Assembly: GCA_963738575.1 (NCBI GenBank)
Contig: CAVTWY010000003.1
Span: 62,001 to 126,000 of the forward strand
Source of the DNA: CAVTWY01 sp963738575
GTDB taxonomy: Bacteria; Pseudomonadota; Gammaproteobacteria; Burkholderiales; Burkholderiaceae_C
Direction: 5' to 3'
DNA length: 64,000 nucleotides
The notes beneath the pieces were generated by a model that saw only the letters and a list, made by a program, of their open reading frames with translations, searched no databases and had not been told where the DNA came from. Positions 32,669-40,618 of this stretch are shown in pieces (within the stretch, counting starts at the first letter, position 1; each line of letters starts with the position of its first letter). A program made the translations under genes and the position numbers.

Positions 32669-33625
32669 ATGACCACCAAAACCTTTGCCAGCCAAGCCGA
32701 TCTCGAGGAAAAAAAGGTCACCTTCGAGCAACTGTCGCCGCACGCCTGGGCCTACACCGCCGAGGGCGACCCCAACACCGGCATCATCATCGGCGACAAC
32801 GCCGTGCTGGTGGCCGACACCCAGGCCACGCCGGCGATGGCGGCCGACGTCATCCGCCGCATCCGCGAGGTGACCGACAAGCCCATTCAGTACGTGGTGC
32901 TGACGCATTACCACGCCGTGCGCGTGCTGGGGGCCAGTGCCTACCAAGCGCAGCAGATCGTGGCCAGCCAAGACACCTATGACTTGATCGTCGAGCGCGG
33001 CGAGGCCGACAAGGCCAGCGAGATTGGCCGTTTTCCGCGCCTGTTCAGAAACGTCGAAACCGTGCCCAAGGGCATGACCTGGCCCACCATCACCTTCAGC
33101 GGCAAGATGACGCTGTGGCTGGGCAAACTCGAGGTGCAGTTGCTGCAACTGGGCCGCGGCCACACCAAAGGCGACACCGTGGTGTGGTTGCCAGGTGAAA
33201 AAACACTGCTGTCGGGTGACCTGGTGGAGTTTGATGCCACGCCCTACGCCGGCGACGCCTACTTCACCGACTGGCCTAAAACGCTGGACAACATTGCGGC
33301 GCTAGGCGCGCAAGCGCTGGTGCCTGGCCGGGGCCCCGCGCTGAAGGGCCACGCTCAAGTGCAGCAGGGCCTGCACGCCACCAAGTCGTTTGTGTCCGAC
33401 CTGTACGCCAACGTCAAAGCGGGCGCCGCAGCCGGTCAAGACCTTAAAACCGTCTACCGCAACACCTGTGCGGCATTGAAGCCTACCTATGGCCACTGGG
33501 TGATCTTTGACCACTGCATGCCCTTTGACGTGACGCGCGCCTACGACGAAGCCACCCAGCACCGCGACCCGCGCGTGTGGACGGCCGAGCGCGACATTCA
33601 AATGTGGCAAACCCTGGAAAGCTGA
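32669..33625 (+). CDS. MBL-fold protein of the homogentisate operon, lacking the canonical HxHxDH motif
   Basis: A 318-residue metallo-beta-lactamase-fold protein. The usual zinc motif HxHxDH is H80-Y-H82-A-V84-R85 here, so the second-site Asp and His are replaced. The later ligands are kept: His165 in GRGHTKGDT and Asp184 in SGDLVEF. That suggests a one-metal or altered-metal centre. ATG 32669 is chosen over in-frame starts further up. The gene opens a five-gene operon with an FAD hydroxylase, DUF2783, hmgA and fahA, so a hydrolytic or thioester/lactone-opening step in aromatic acid breakdown is plausible. A decayed copy of its 5' end lies at 27.4 kb. Confidence 0.85.
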   Translation: MTTKTFASQADLEEKKVTFEQLSPHAWAYTAEGDPNTGIIIGDNAVLVADTQATPAMAADVIRRIREVTDKPIQYVVLTHYHAVRVLGASAYQAQQIVASQDTYDLIVERGEADKASEIGRFPRLFRNVETVPKGMTWPTITFSGKMTLWLGKLEVQLLQLGRGHTKGDTVVWLPGEKTLLSGDLVEFDATPYAGDAYFTDWPKTLDNIAALGAQALVPGRGPALKGHAQVQQGLHATKSFVSDLYANVKAGAAAGQDLKTVYRNTCAALKPTYGHWVIFDHCMPFDVTRAYDEATQHRDPRVWTAERDIQMWQTLES

Positions 33626-33645
33626 ATCAACCCAGGCGACGCCCC

Positions 33646-35307
33646 GTGACGGTTCAGGCTCAGCCCCCTCTAAGCTACGCCAGCAACGCAGCGGCCATCC
33701 AGGCCCATGCGTTTGCCTACCAGCGCTGCAGCGATCAAGATGCCGCCACCCCGGCCCACCACCCGGTGGTGGTGGTGGGCGCTGGCCCCGTGGGCCTGAG
33801 CCTGGCCATTGACCTGGCCCAGCGCGGCCAGCGCGTGCTGCTGCTGGACAACGACCACCGCCTTTCCACCGGGTCGCGCGCCATCTGCTTTGCCAAGCGC
33901 ACGCTGGAGATTTGGGACCGTCTGGGCGTAGGCAACCCCATGGTGGCCAAGGGTGTGGGCTGGAACACCGGGCGTGTGTTTTTCAAGGGCGACGCGCTGT
34001 ACCACTTTGACTTGTTGCCCGAGCCCGGCCACGAACGCCCTGCCTTTGTCAACCTGCAGCAGTACTACGCCGAGGCCTACTTAGCGGTGCGCGCCGCTGA
34101 ATTGCCTAACATTGAAATCAGATGGAAGAACACGGTGACTTCGGTGACGCAAGCGGCGGACGGCGTGCGCTTGGGCGTTGACACCCCCGAAGGTAATTAC
34201 GAACTAGCCGCCAGCCACGTGGTGGCCTGCGACGGGTCCCGCTCGCCCATGCGTGCCCAGATGGGGCTGCAAAGCGAGGGCCGTGTGTTTCAAGACCGCT
34301 TCTTGATTGCCGACGTGCGCATGCAAGTCGACTTTCCGGCCGAACGCTGGTTTTGGTTCGATCCGCCTTTTCACCCCAACCAAAGTGTGCTGTTGCACCG
34401 CCAACCCGACGGCGTGTGGCGCATTGACTTTCAATTGGGCTGGGACGCCGACCCCGAAGCCGAGAAGCAACCCGAGCGCATCAAGCCGCGCGTCGACGCC
34501 ATGCTGCGCGCCGCCATGGGCCGCACTGTGCCGTATGAGCTGGAGTGGGCCAGCGTCTACACCTTTGCCTGCATGCGCATGGCCAACTTTCGCCAAGGCC
34601 GCGTGCTGTTTGCGGGCGACTCGGCGCATGGCGTGTCGCCCTTTGGCGCGCGAGGTGCCAACTCGGGCGTGCAAGACGCCGACAACCTGGGCTGGAAGCT
34701 CGACGTGGTGCTGCGCGGCGTTGCGCCTGATGCCCTGCTTGACACCTACGCCACCGAGCGCGAATTTGCGGCCGACGAAAACATCCTCAACTCCACAAGG
34801 TCAACCGACTTCATCACCCCCAAGAGCGACATCTCGCGCTTGTTTCGCGACGCGGTGTTGCAGTTGGCGCGTGCCCACCCCTTCGCGCGCCGGTTGGTCA
34901 ACAGCGGCAGGCTTTCGTTGCCGTCCACGCTGCTGGGCTCGTCGCTCAACACGCCCGACAGCGACGTTTTTAAGGGCGCCATGGTGCCGGGCGCGCCCGC
35001 GCTGGACGCACCGCTGGGCGATGGCCACGCAGCGCCCTGGCTTTTGCGGCACGTCGCCAGCCACGGCTTTACTGCGCTGGTATTTGGCGATGCAGCCACG
35101 GCGCTGGCACTTCGGCAACAACCCCAGGGCGCGGTTGCCGTGAACGTGCTGGAGTTGCCAGCCCAAGGCGTGGCCGCCGAGCGCTACGATGCCCAAGGGG
35201 GCACGGTGTACCTGCTGCGCCCCGACCAGCACGTGTGCGCCCGCTGGCGCCGTGCCACGCCAGCGCAGGTGCAGGCGGCGATGCAGCGTGCGCTGGCATT
35301 GAATTAA
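33646..35307 (+). CDS. FAD-dependent aromatic hydroxylase (MhpA/PobA-like class A monooxygenase)
   Basis: A 553-residue flavoprotein monooxygenase. The FAD site is VVVVGAGPVGLSLAIDLA (residues 41-58), followed by RAICFAKRTLEIWDRLG. The second flavin block GDSAHGVSPFGARGANSG (about 324-341) and NLGWKLDVVL are intact, and the C-terminal thioredoxin-like domain fits the MhpA length. No ATG is available near the family start; GTG 33646 is used. Its position just upstream of homogentisate dioxygenase suggests ring hydroxylation that yields homogentisate, for example from 3-hydroxyphenylacetate; this is inference. The DUF2783 gene follows directly and is a known companion. Confidence 0.87.
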   Translation: MTVQAQPPLSYASNAAAIQAHAFAYQRCSDQDAATPAHHPVVVVGAGPVGLSLAIDLAQRGQRVLLLDNDHRLSTGSRAICFAKRTLEIWDRLGVGNPMVAKGVGWNTGRVFFKGDALYHFDLLPEPGHERPAFVNLQQYYAEAYLAVRAAELPNIEIRWKNTVTSVTQAADGVRLGVDTPEGNYELAASHVVACDGSRSPMRAQMGLQSEGRVFQDRFLIADVRMQVDFPAERWFWFDPPFHPNQSVLLHRQPDGVWRIDFQLGWDADPEAEKQPERIKPRVDAMLRAAMGRTVPYELEWASVYTFACMRMANFRQGRVLFAGDSAHGVSPFGARGANSGVQDADNLGWKLDVVLRGVAPDALLDTYATEREFAADENILNSTRSTDFITPKSDISRLFRDAVLQLARAHPFARRLVNSGRLSLPSTLLGSSLNTPDSDVFKGAMVPGAPALDAPLGDGHAAPWLLRHVASHGFTALVFGDAATALALRQQPQGAVAVNVLELPAQGVAAERYDAQGGTVYLLRPDQHVCARWRRATPAQVQAAMQRALALN

Positions 35308-35319
35308 CAAGGCCGCAAG

Positions 35320-35535
35320 ATGAACCTGGTGATCGAACCCAATCTTGAATCGCCCGACGACTTCTACGAAGCGCTGATCGACACGCACCGCGATTTAAGC
35401 AACGCCGACAGCCATGCACTCAACGCCCGGCTGGTGCTGCTGTTGGCCAATCACATCGGGCGCCTCGACGTGCTCAAACAAGCCCTGCAGGCCGCGCGCG
35501 GCAGCGCTGCGGTTGCCAAGGATCCAACACCATGA
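35320..35535 (+). CDS. DUF2783 small protein
   Basis: A 71-residue acidic, mostly helical protein of the DUF2783 family. The core EPNLESPDDFYEALIDTHRD and SHALNARLVLLLANHIG region is the family signature. It lies 12 bases after the FAD hydroxylase and overlaps the hmgA start by four bases (ATGA). Family members are found beside such hydroxylases and may act as a small subunit or activator, but no function has been shown to my knowledge. No metal or cofactor motif is visible. Confidence 0.85.
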   Translation: MNLVIEPNLESPDDFYEALIDTHRDLSNADSHALNARLVLLLANHIGRLDVLKQALQAARGSAAVAKDPTP

Positions 35536-36887
35536 CATCCCCCAAGATCAGCCCCTTAACCTCCGCCACGACCGCCACCACGACGAGCACTGCCGCAACA
35601 CCCAAACGCCACTACCTCAGCGGCTTTGGCAACCAGTTTGCCAGCGAGGCACTGCCCGGTGCCTTGCCCCAAGGGCGCAACAGCCCGCAGCGTGCGCCGA
35701 TGGGTTTGTACGCAGAGCTGATGTCGGGCAGCGCCTTTACCGCGCCCCGGCACGTCAACCAACGCAGTTGGTTGTACCGCCGCCAGCCGTCGGTGGTGAG
35801 TGGGGCGCACACACCGTATGCGCAGCCGCATCTCAAGAGTGGTGCCGCCGACGGCGTGGCCATGCCGCCCGACCCCTTGCGCTGGGCACCCATCAACGTC
35901 CCCGACGCCGCGACAGATTTTGTGGATGGCCTGCGCACCGTGGTGGTCAATGGCGACCCGCAAGCGCAGTTTGGTGTCGCCGTGCACCTGTACCTGGCCA
36001 ACCAGTCGATGGGCGCACGCGCCATGGTCAATGCCGACGGCGAGATGCTGGTGGTGCCCCAACAGGGCCGGCTCACCATCACCACCGAGCTGGGCGTGCT
36101 GGACGTGGCACCTGGCGAGGTGGCGCTGCTGCCGCGTGGCATGGCGTTCAAGGTGGCGGTGGATGGCCCCTCACGCGGCTACGTGTGCGAGAACTACGGC
36201 GCCCCTTTCAGGCTGCCCGAACTCGGCCCCATCGGATCCAACGGCTTGGCCAACGCACGCGACTTTTTGGCACCCGTGGCCGCGTTTGACCCCGAGCAGG
36301 CGCAGCCCCACGAGATGCTGCGCAAGTTTGGCGGCGCGCTGTGGCGCAGCATGCAGCCGCGCACACCCTTTGACGTGGTGGCCTGGCACGGCAACTTGGC
36401 GCCGACAAAGTACGACACCGCCAACTTCAACACCATCGGCTCGATCAGTTTTGACCACCCTGACCCGAGCATCTTTACCGTGCTGACCAGCCCGAGTGAC
36501 ACCCCCGGCACCGCCAACTGCGACTTCGTCATCTTTCCGCCGCGCTGGCTGGTGGCCGAAGACACGTTTCGGCCACCGTGGTTTCATCGCAATGTGATGA
36601 GCGAGTTCATGGGCCTCGTGCATGGCCAGTACGACGCCAAGCCCGAAGGTTTTAAGCCTGGCGGCATGAGCCTGCACAACAGCATGGTGCCTCACGGCCC
36701 CGACGCCGAAGCCTTTGACAAAGCAAGCAACGCCACCCTAACGCCGCACAAGCTCGACAACACCTTGGCCTTCATGTTTGAGAGCCGCTGGTGCTTTCGC
36801 CCCACCGCCTTTGCCATGAACCACCCGGCGCTGGACGCCAACTACGCGCAGTGCTGGACCGGGCTGCGGGACCATTTCAAACCCTGA
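35532..36887 (+). CDS. hmgA: Homogentisate 1,2-dioxygenase
   Basis: A 451-residue enzyme opening the ring of homogentisate to maleylacetoacetate with non-heme iron. The N-terminus has LSGFGNQFASEALPGALPQG, the family signature. Iron-ligand segments are PPWFHRNVMSEFMG (His about 351, Glu about 357) and SMVPHGPDAEAF (His about 388), followed by ESRWCFRPT. The start ATG overlaps the DUF2783 stop. The gene is followed by fahA after 14 bases. A short Thr/Ala-rich extension precedes the conserved part. No maleylacetoacetate isomerase gene (maiA) is in the window unless the GST-family gene at 23.7 kb serves, which its motifs do not suggest. Confidence 0.95.
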   Translation: MTSPKISPLTSATTATTTSTAATPKRHYLSGFGNQFASEALPGALPQGRNSPQRAPMGLYAELMSGSAFTAPRHVNQRSWLYRRQPSVVSGAHTPYAQPHLKSGAADGVAMPPDPLRWAPINVPDAATDFVDGLRTVVVNGDPQAQFGVAVHLYLANQSMGARAMVNADGEMLVVPQQGRLTITTELGVLDVAPGEVALLPRGMAFKVAVDGPSRGYVCENYGAPFRLPELGPIGSNGLANARDFLAPVAAFDPEQAQPHEMLRKFGGALWRSMQPRTPFDVVAWHGNLAPTKYDTANFNTIGSISFDHPDPSIFTVLTSPSDTPGTANCDFVIFPPRWLVAEDTFRPPWFHRNVMSEFMGLVHGQYDAKPEGFKPGGMSLHNSMVPHGPDAEAFDKASNATLTPHKLDNTLAFMFESRWCFRPTAFAMNHPALDANYAQCWTGLRDHFKP

Positions 36888-36901
36888 ACACCCTGAACGC
36901 C

Positions 36902-38230
36902 ATGCCCACCGCAAGCACCCTGGACGCCACCCACAACCCCGCTCTGCGCAGTTGGGTGGAATCAGCCCAAGACAGCAACACCGACTTCCCCATCCAAAAC
37001 CTGCCGTATGGGCGCTTCAGGCGCGCAGGCACCGAAGAGCCCTGGCGCATCGGCGTGGCCATCGGCAACCAAGTGCTGGACTTGAAGCTGGCCGCAGCCC
37101 AAGGCCAATGGCCGCAAGACATTGCGGCGCTGCTGCACCCCCTGGCCGAAGGCAACCTCAACGCCCTGATGGCCCAAGGGCGAGCCGCCCGCGTGGCGCT
37201 GCGCGCTGCGCTGTCGGCCGCGCTGGCCGAGGGCGGTCAAAAGAGTGCCTTGAGCCGTTGTTTGTTGCCGCAAGCCGCCGCCGAGATGACGGTGCCTTGC
37301 ACCATCCGTGACTACACCGACTTTTTCATCGGCATCCACCACGCCACAGCGGTGGGCAAACTGTTCAGGCCCGACAACCCACTGCTACCTAACTACAAAT
37401 ACGTACCCATCGGTTACCACGGCCGCGCGTCGTCGATCGTGGTGAGCGGCACCCCCGTGCGCCGCCCCTGCGGCCAGTTGCCGGGCGACCCAGCACCCCG
37501 CTTGGCCCCCACGCAGCGCCTTGACCTGGAGCTGGAACTGGGCTTGTTTGTCGGCGCGGGCAACAAGTTGGGTGAGCCCATCACCCTCGATCAAGCCGAA
37601 GACCACCTGTTTGGTGTCACCCTCTTCAACGACTGGTCGGCCCGCGACATCCAAGCATGGGAATACCAACCCCTGGGGCCATTCTTGGCCAAAAGCTTTG
37701 CCAGCACCACCTCACCCTGGGTGGTCACCCTCGAAGCCCTGGCCCCTTTTCGCGCCCCGCTCATGCAACGCCCCGAAGGCGACCCGCAGCCCCTGCCGTA
37801 CCTCGACAACGCCAACAACCGCGCCCACGGTACGCTCGACATCCAACTCGAAGTCACCATTCAAACCGCCGCCATGCGCGCTGCAGGGCTACCCGCCACA
37901 ACCCTTTCCCGCAGCAACGCCGCCCAAGCCGCCTACTGGACCCCCGCCCAACTCATCACCCACCACACCGTCAACGGCTGCAACCTGCAAAGCGGCGACC
38001 TGCTCGGCTCCGGCACGCTTTCGGGCCCCACCCAAGACACAGCTGGCTCGCTGCTGGAACTAAGCGCCGGCGGCAAACAACCCATCACCCTGCCCAATGG
38101 CGAACAACGCACCTTCTTGCAAGACGGCGACACCGTAACCTTGCAAGGGCGCTGCGAACGGGCCGGTGCAAGGCGCATTGGGTTTGGGGTTTGCAGTGGG
38201 ACGGTGACGCCAGCTTTGCAGAGCAGCTAG
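36902..38230 (+). CDS. fahA: Fumarylacetoacetase
   Basis: A 442-residue hydrolase splitting fumarylacetoacetate into fumarate and acetoacetate, the last step after hmgA. Hallmarks are the N-terminal domain with DFPIQNLPYGRFRR and the metal-binding catalytic domain with IRDYTDFFIGIHHATAVG, YHGRASSIVVSGTPVRRPCG, LDLELELGLFVG and LFNDWSARDIQAWEY; the Lys in GPFLAKSFASTTSPW also fits. ATG 36902 follows the hmgA stop by 14 bases. It ends the homogentisate operon; no strong terminator is visible, only a short AGTCCT/AGGACT dyad near 38269. Confidence 0.95.
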   Translation: MPTASTLDATHNPALRSWVESAQDSNTDFPIQNLPYGRFRRAGTEEPWRIGVAIGNQVLDLKLAAAQGQWPQDIAALLHPLAEGNLNALMAQGRAARVALRAALSAALAEGGQKSALSRCLLPQAAAEMTVPCTIRDYTDFFIGIHHATAVGKLFRPDNPLLPNYKYVPIGYHGRASSIVVSGTPVRRPCGQLPGDPAPRLAPTQRLDLELELGLFVGAGNKLGEPITLDQAEDHLFGVTLFNDWSARDIQAWEYQPLGPFLAKSFASTTSPWVVTLEALAPFRAPLMQRPEGDPQPLPYLDNANNRAHGTLDIQLEVTIQTAAMRAAGLPATTLSRSNAAQAAYWTPAQLITHHTVNGCNLQSGDLLGSGTLSGPTQDTAGSLLELSAGGKQPITLPNGEQRTFLQDGDTVTLQGRCERAGARRIGFGVCSGTVTPALQSS

Positions 38231-38329
38231 GCGATGGTCGTGGCATGGCTTGATTGCGTTTGCCTGCAAGTCCTCAGGACTACATCACGCTCGTCCTCGT
38301 AAGGGTTTCAAGCAGGGTACTTGCACGAA

Positions 38330-38347
38330 TGTAGCTCATAGGCTACA
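38330..38347. promoter_or_regulatory. Operator in the RelE/antidote promoter, TGTAGC-N6-GCTACA
   Basis: Perfect 6-base arms (38330-38335, 38342-38347) flank TCATAG. The dyad overlaps a plausible promoter, TTGCAC (38321-38326) and TACAGT (38344-38349) with 17-base spacing, and ends 8 bases before the toxin ATG. Binding by the antidote or the toxin-antidote complex would block transcription (inference). Confidence 0.6.
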
Positions 38348-38355
38348 GTAATGCC

Positions 38356-38649
38356 ATGCGCGTCGAACAGACTGAGGTCTACCGCGAATGGATCAACGCA
38401 CTCAAAGACCGAGCAGGTCGGGCGCGCATTCAGGTTCGTATTGATCGCCTTGTTCATGGCAATCCCGGCCGCCACCGCAACCTGACGGACGGTGTCTCTG
38501 AACTCAAGATCGACTTTGGTCCGGGCTATCGCGTCTATTACACACGGCGCGGTGATTGGCTGTTGCTTCTCTTGATTGGCGGAGACAAGTCAACGCAACA
38601 GAAAGACATCGAGCGCGCGATCGAGTTAGCACGGGGTTTTAAGGAGTAA
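38356..38649 (+). CDS. RelE/HigB-like type II toxin (COG3657-like)
   Basis: A 97-residue toxin of the RelE/ParE superfamily. Core elements are RIQVRIDRLVHGNPGRHRNL, VSELKIDFGPGYRVYYTRRG and LLLLIGGDKSTQQKDIERAI. The GYRVYY and GGDKSTQ segments are the diagnostic middle and C-terminal strands of this group, usually annotated as addiction module killer proteins. It precedes the antidote gene by 5 bases. Toxin-first order is normal for the family. The likely activity is mRNA cleavage at the ribosome. Confidence 0.9.
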   Translation: MRVEQTEVYREWINALKDRAGRARIQVRIDRLVHGNPGRHRNLTDGVSELKIDFGPGYRVYYTRRGDWLLLLLIGGDKSTQQKDIERAIELARGFKE

Positions 38650-38654
38650 CGAAT

Positions 38655-38972
38655 ATGGCCAAGGCTGCAGTGAAGAAGGTTACCAAGACTAAGACTGTCC
38701 CCTACGACGTTGCGGAACAACTCCGCACCCCAGAGGAGATGGCGGCCTATCTAGACGCCTGGCTCGAGGAGGCCCCGGACGACGCGTCCGGAATCGCCCG
38801 AGCTCTAGGGGACATAGCACGTGCCAAGGGCATGTCGCAGGTCGCCAAGGATGCGGGGCTCAGCCGGGAAAGCCTTTACCGAGCGCTGAGTGCTGACGGT
38901 AACCCGAGCTTCGCAACCGTCCTGAAGGTTGCGCGCGCACTCGGGGTCAAGCTACACGCGGCAGCGGCTTAA
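38655..38972 (+). CDS. Addiction-module antidote protein (HTH, COG3636-like)
   Basis: A 105-residue HTH antitoxin. It has a basic N-terminal lead (KAAVKKVTKTKT), then LRTPEEMAAYLDAWLEEAP, then the HTH with ALGDIARAKGMSQVAKDAGL, SRESLYRALSADGNPSF and LKVARALGVKL. It pairs with the RelE-like toxin gene 5 bases upstream and should repress the promoter through the dyad at 38330-38347. The orphan antidote at 18.2 kb is clearly of the same family. Confidence 0.9.
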   Translation: MAKAAVKKVTKTKTVPYDVAEQLRTPEEMAAYLDAWLEEAPDDASGIARALGDIARAKGMSQVAKDAGLSRESLYRALSADGNPSFATVLKVARALGVKLHAAAA

Positions 38973-39007
38973 GCCTCGTTTCATTCTGACCCAGGGGCTC
39001 CAGACTT

Positions 39008-40576
39008 TTAAAGCGCCCCACGCAACACCCGCCCAGGCCGCAAGTCATTGCGCACCCCATCCCGCACCACCATCTCCCCATTCACCATCACGTGCACAAA
39101 CCCTGAAGGGTGCCGCGCAGGCGTTTCGATGGTCGCCAGGTGATTCACCAACGCTGGGTTGAACACCACCACATCGGCGAATGCCCCCGGCTGCAGACAA
39201 CCTCGATCTTTCAGTCCCAAACGCTGCGCGGGGCGCCCCGTGATGCGGTTCACCGCCTCGGGCAGCGACAACACCCCGCGATCACGCGCGTAGTGCCCCA
39301 ACAGACGCGCCGTCCAGCCATAGCCGCTGAGCGAGCCAATCGTGTCGCGCAATGGCCCGCGCTGCGACACCGCCAGCGTGTCTGACATCACGCTGCAATG
39401 GGCCTGTTGAAGGCAAAGGCAAATATCTGCGTCTTCGAAGTTTCGTGACGTCCACATCAAGTGCGGCATTTGCTGGCCTTCTTCGATCAGCAAATCAAAC
39501 ACGGCGTCGTAGGGGTCAACGCCGCGCTGCTTGCCAATCGCGGCCAAGTCCATGCCCACCAACGCGGGGTTGGCGACAGAGTGCAGCAACACGATGCGCG
39601 TCCAAAGCCGCTCGCTCACCAAGCGCCAAATCGGGCGCGGGTTGTGCTTCATGCGCTCGCGTTGCGCCGGGTCCTTCAAACGATGCAACGTCTGCAAGGT
39701 GCCACCCTCGCGCGCCCAGGCCGGCAACACCGACACCACCACCGTGTGACTCCAGTCATGGGGGATCACGTCAAACGCAACATCCACACCATCGCGCCGC
39801 GCCGCGTCCAGCATTTCCAGCGCGTGTGCCATCGCGCGGGGTGGGGCGCCAAACTTGGGCTGGATGTGCGAGATTTGCAGCCGCGCGCCGGCGTGGCGCG
39901 CGGTGCGAATCGCCTCGGCAAAACCCATCTCGTAGTCCACGTCACGGTTGCGCACATGCGTGGCGTACAGCGCGCCGCGCCGCGCTGCCACCCGCGCCAG
40001 CGCTTCGATCTCGTGCGCGGGTGCTTCGTTGCCGGGCCAGTACTCCAAGCCGGTGGACAAGCCTATCGCGCCGTCGTCAAACGCAGCTTCAGCCAGCGCC
40101 TTCATCGTCGCAACGGCACCATCACCCGCCGCTCGACTCAAGGCACCGTGCCCCACAAAAGCCGCCACGTTGACCGCTGGCTTGGCGTCTTGCAACCGAT
40201 CAAGGTACTGCCCAAAGCTGCGCCAATTGAGGGGCACACCAGCATCTACGTAGCCGATCAAATGGCTGGCGTCGGCGTTGGCACCCATCGGCGCCGCGCT
40301 GAAACCGCACTGCCCGATCACCTCGGTGGTGACGCCTTGGCACACCTGGCTGTCGGCGCGCCCGTCCACCAACAGCGTGAAATCGCTGTGCGTGTGGATG
40401 TCGATGAACCCTGGGGCCACCGCCAAACCCCGGGCGTCAAGCGTCAACTTGGCCGCAGCGCCTTGAAGTTTGCCCACCGCCACCACGCGGTCATCGCGCA
40501 ACCCCACGTCGGCTTGCAAGGCCGCAGCGCCCGTGCCGTCAATCACTTCGCCGCCTTCAATCAGGATGTCAAACAT
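39008..40576 (-). CDS. N-acyl-D-amino-acid deacylase-like amidohydrolase
   Basis: A 522-residue member of the amidohydrolase superfamily, D-aminoacylase group. The N-terminal metal motif is H61-T-H63 in GFIDIHTHSD; GVTTEVIGQCGFSAAP carries the Cys that replaces the carboxylated Lys in this group. Later ligands appear in YATHVRNRD and in QISHIQPKFG; the final SDTLAVSQRG occupies the usual Asp position. The C-terminus has the beta-strand cap ending VVRDGVRNDLRPGRVLRG. It is 42 bases downstream of the MocR regulator on the same strand. Substrates of the family include N-acyl-D-amino acids and related N-carbamoyl or N-acyl compounds. Confidence 0.87.
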   Translation of the reverse strand: MFDILIEGGEVIDGTGAAALQADVGLRDDRVVAVGKLQGAAAKLTLDARGLAVAPGFIDIHTHSDFTLLVDGRADSQVCQGVTTEVIGQCGFSAAPMGANADASHLIGYVDAGVPLNWRSFGQYLDRLQDAKPAVNVAAFVGHGALSRAAGDGAVATMKALAEAAFDDGAIGLSTGLEYWPGNEAPAHEIEALARVAARRGALYATHVRNRDVDYEMGFAEAIRTARHAGARLQISHIQPKFGAPPRAMAHALEMLDAARRDGVDVAFDVIPHDWSHTVVVSVLPAWAREGGTLQTLHRLKDPAQRERMKHNPRPIWRLVSERLWTRIVLLHSVANPALVGMDLAAIGKQRGVDPYDAVFDLLIEEGQQMPHLMWTSRNFEDADICLCLQQAHCSVMSDTLAVSQRGPLRDTIGSLSGYGWTARLLGHYARDRGVLSLPEAVNRITGRPAQRLGLKDRGCLQPGAFADVVVFNPALVNHLATIETPARHPSGFVHVMVNGEMVVRDGVRNDLRPGRVLRGAL

Positions 40577-40618
40577 GGTGTAAAGGTTTGGGTTGATGGG
40601 GTGATGGGTGGATGACGC

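Noticed and set aside
38269..38281. AGTCCT/AGGACT dyad after fahA as terminator
   Set aside because: Stem is short and no T-run follows.
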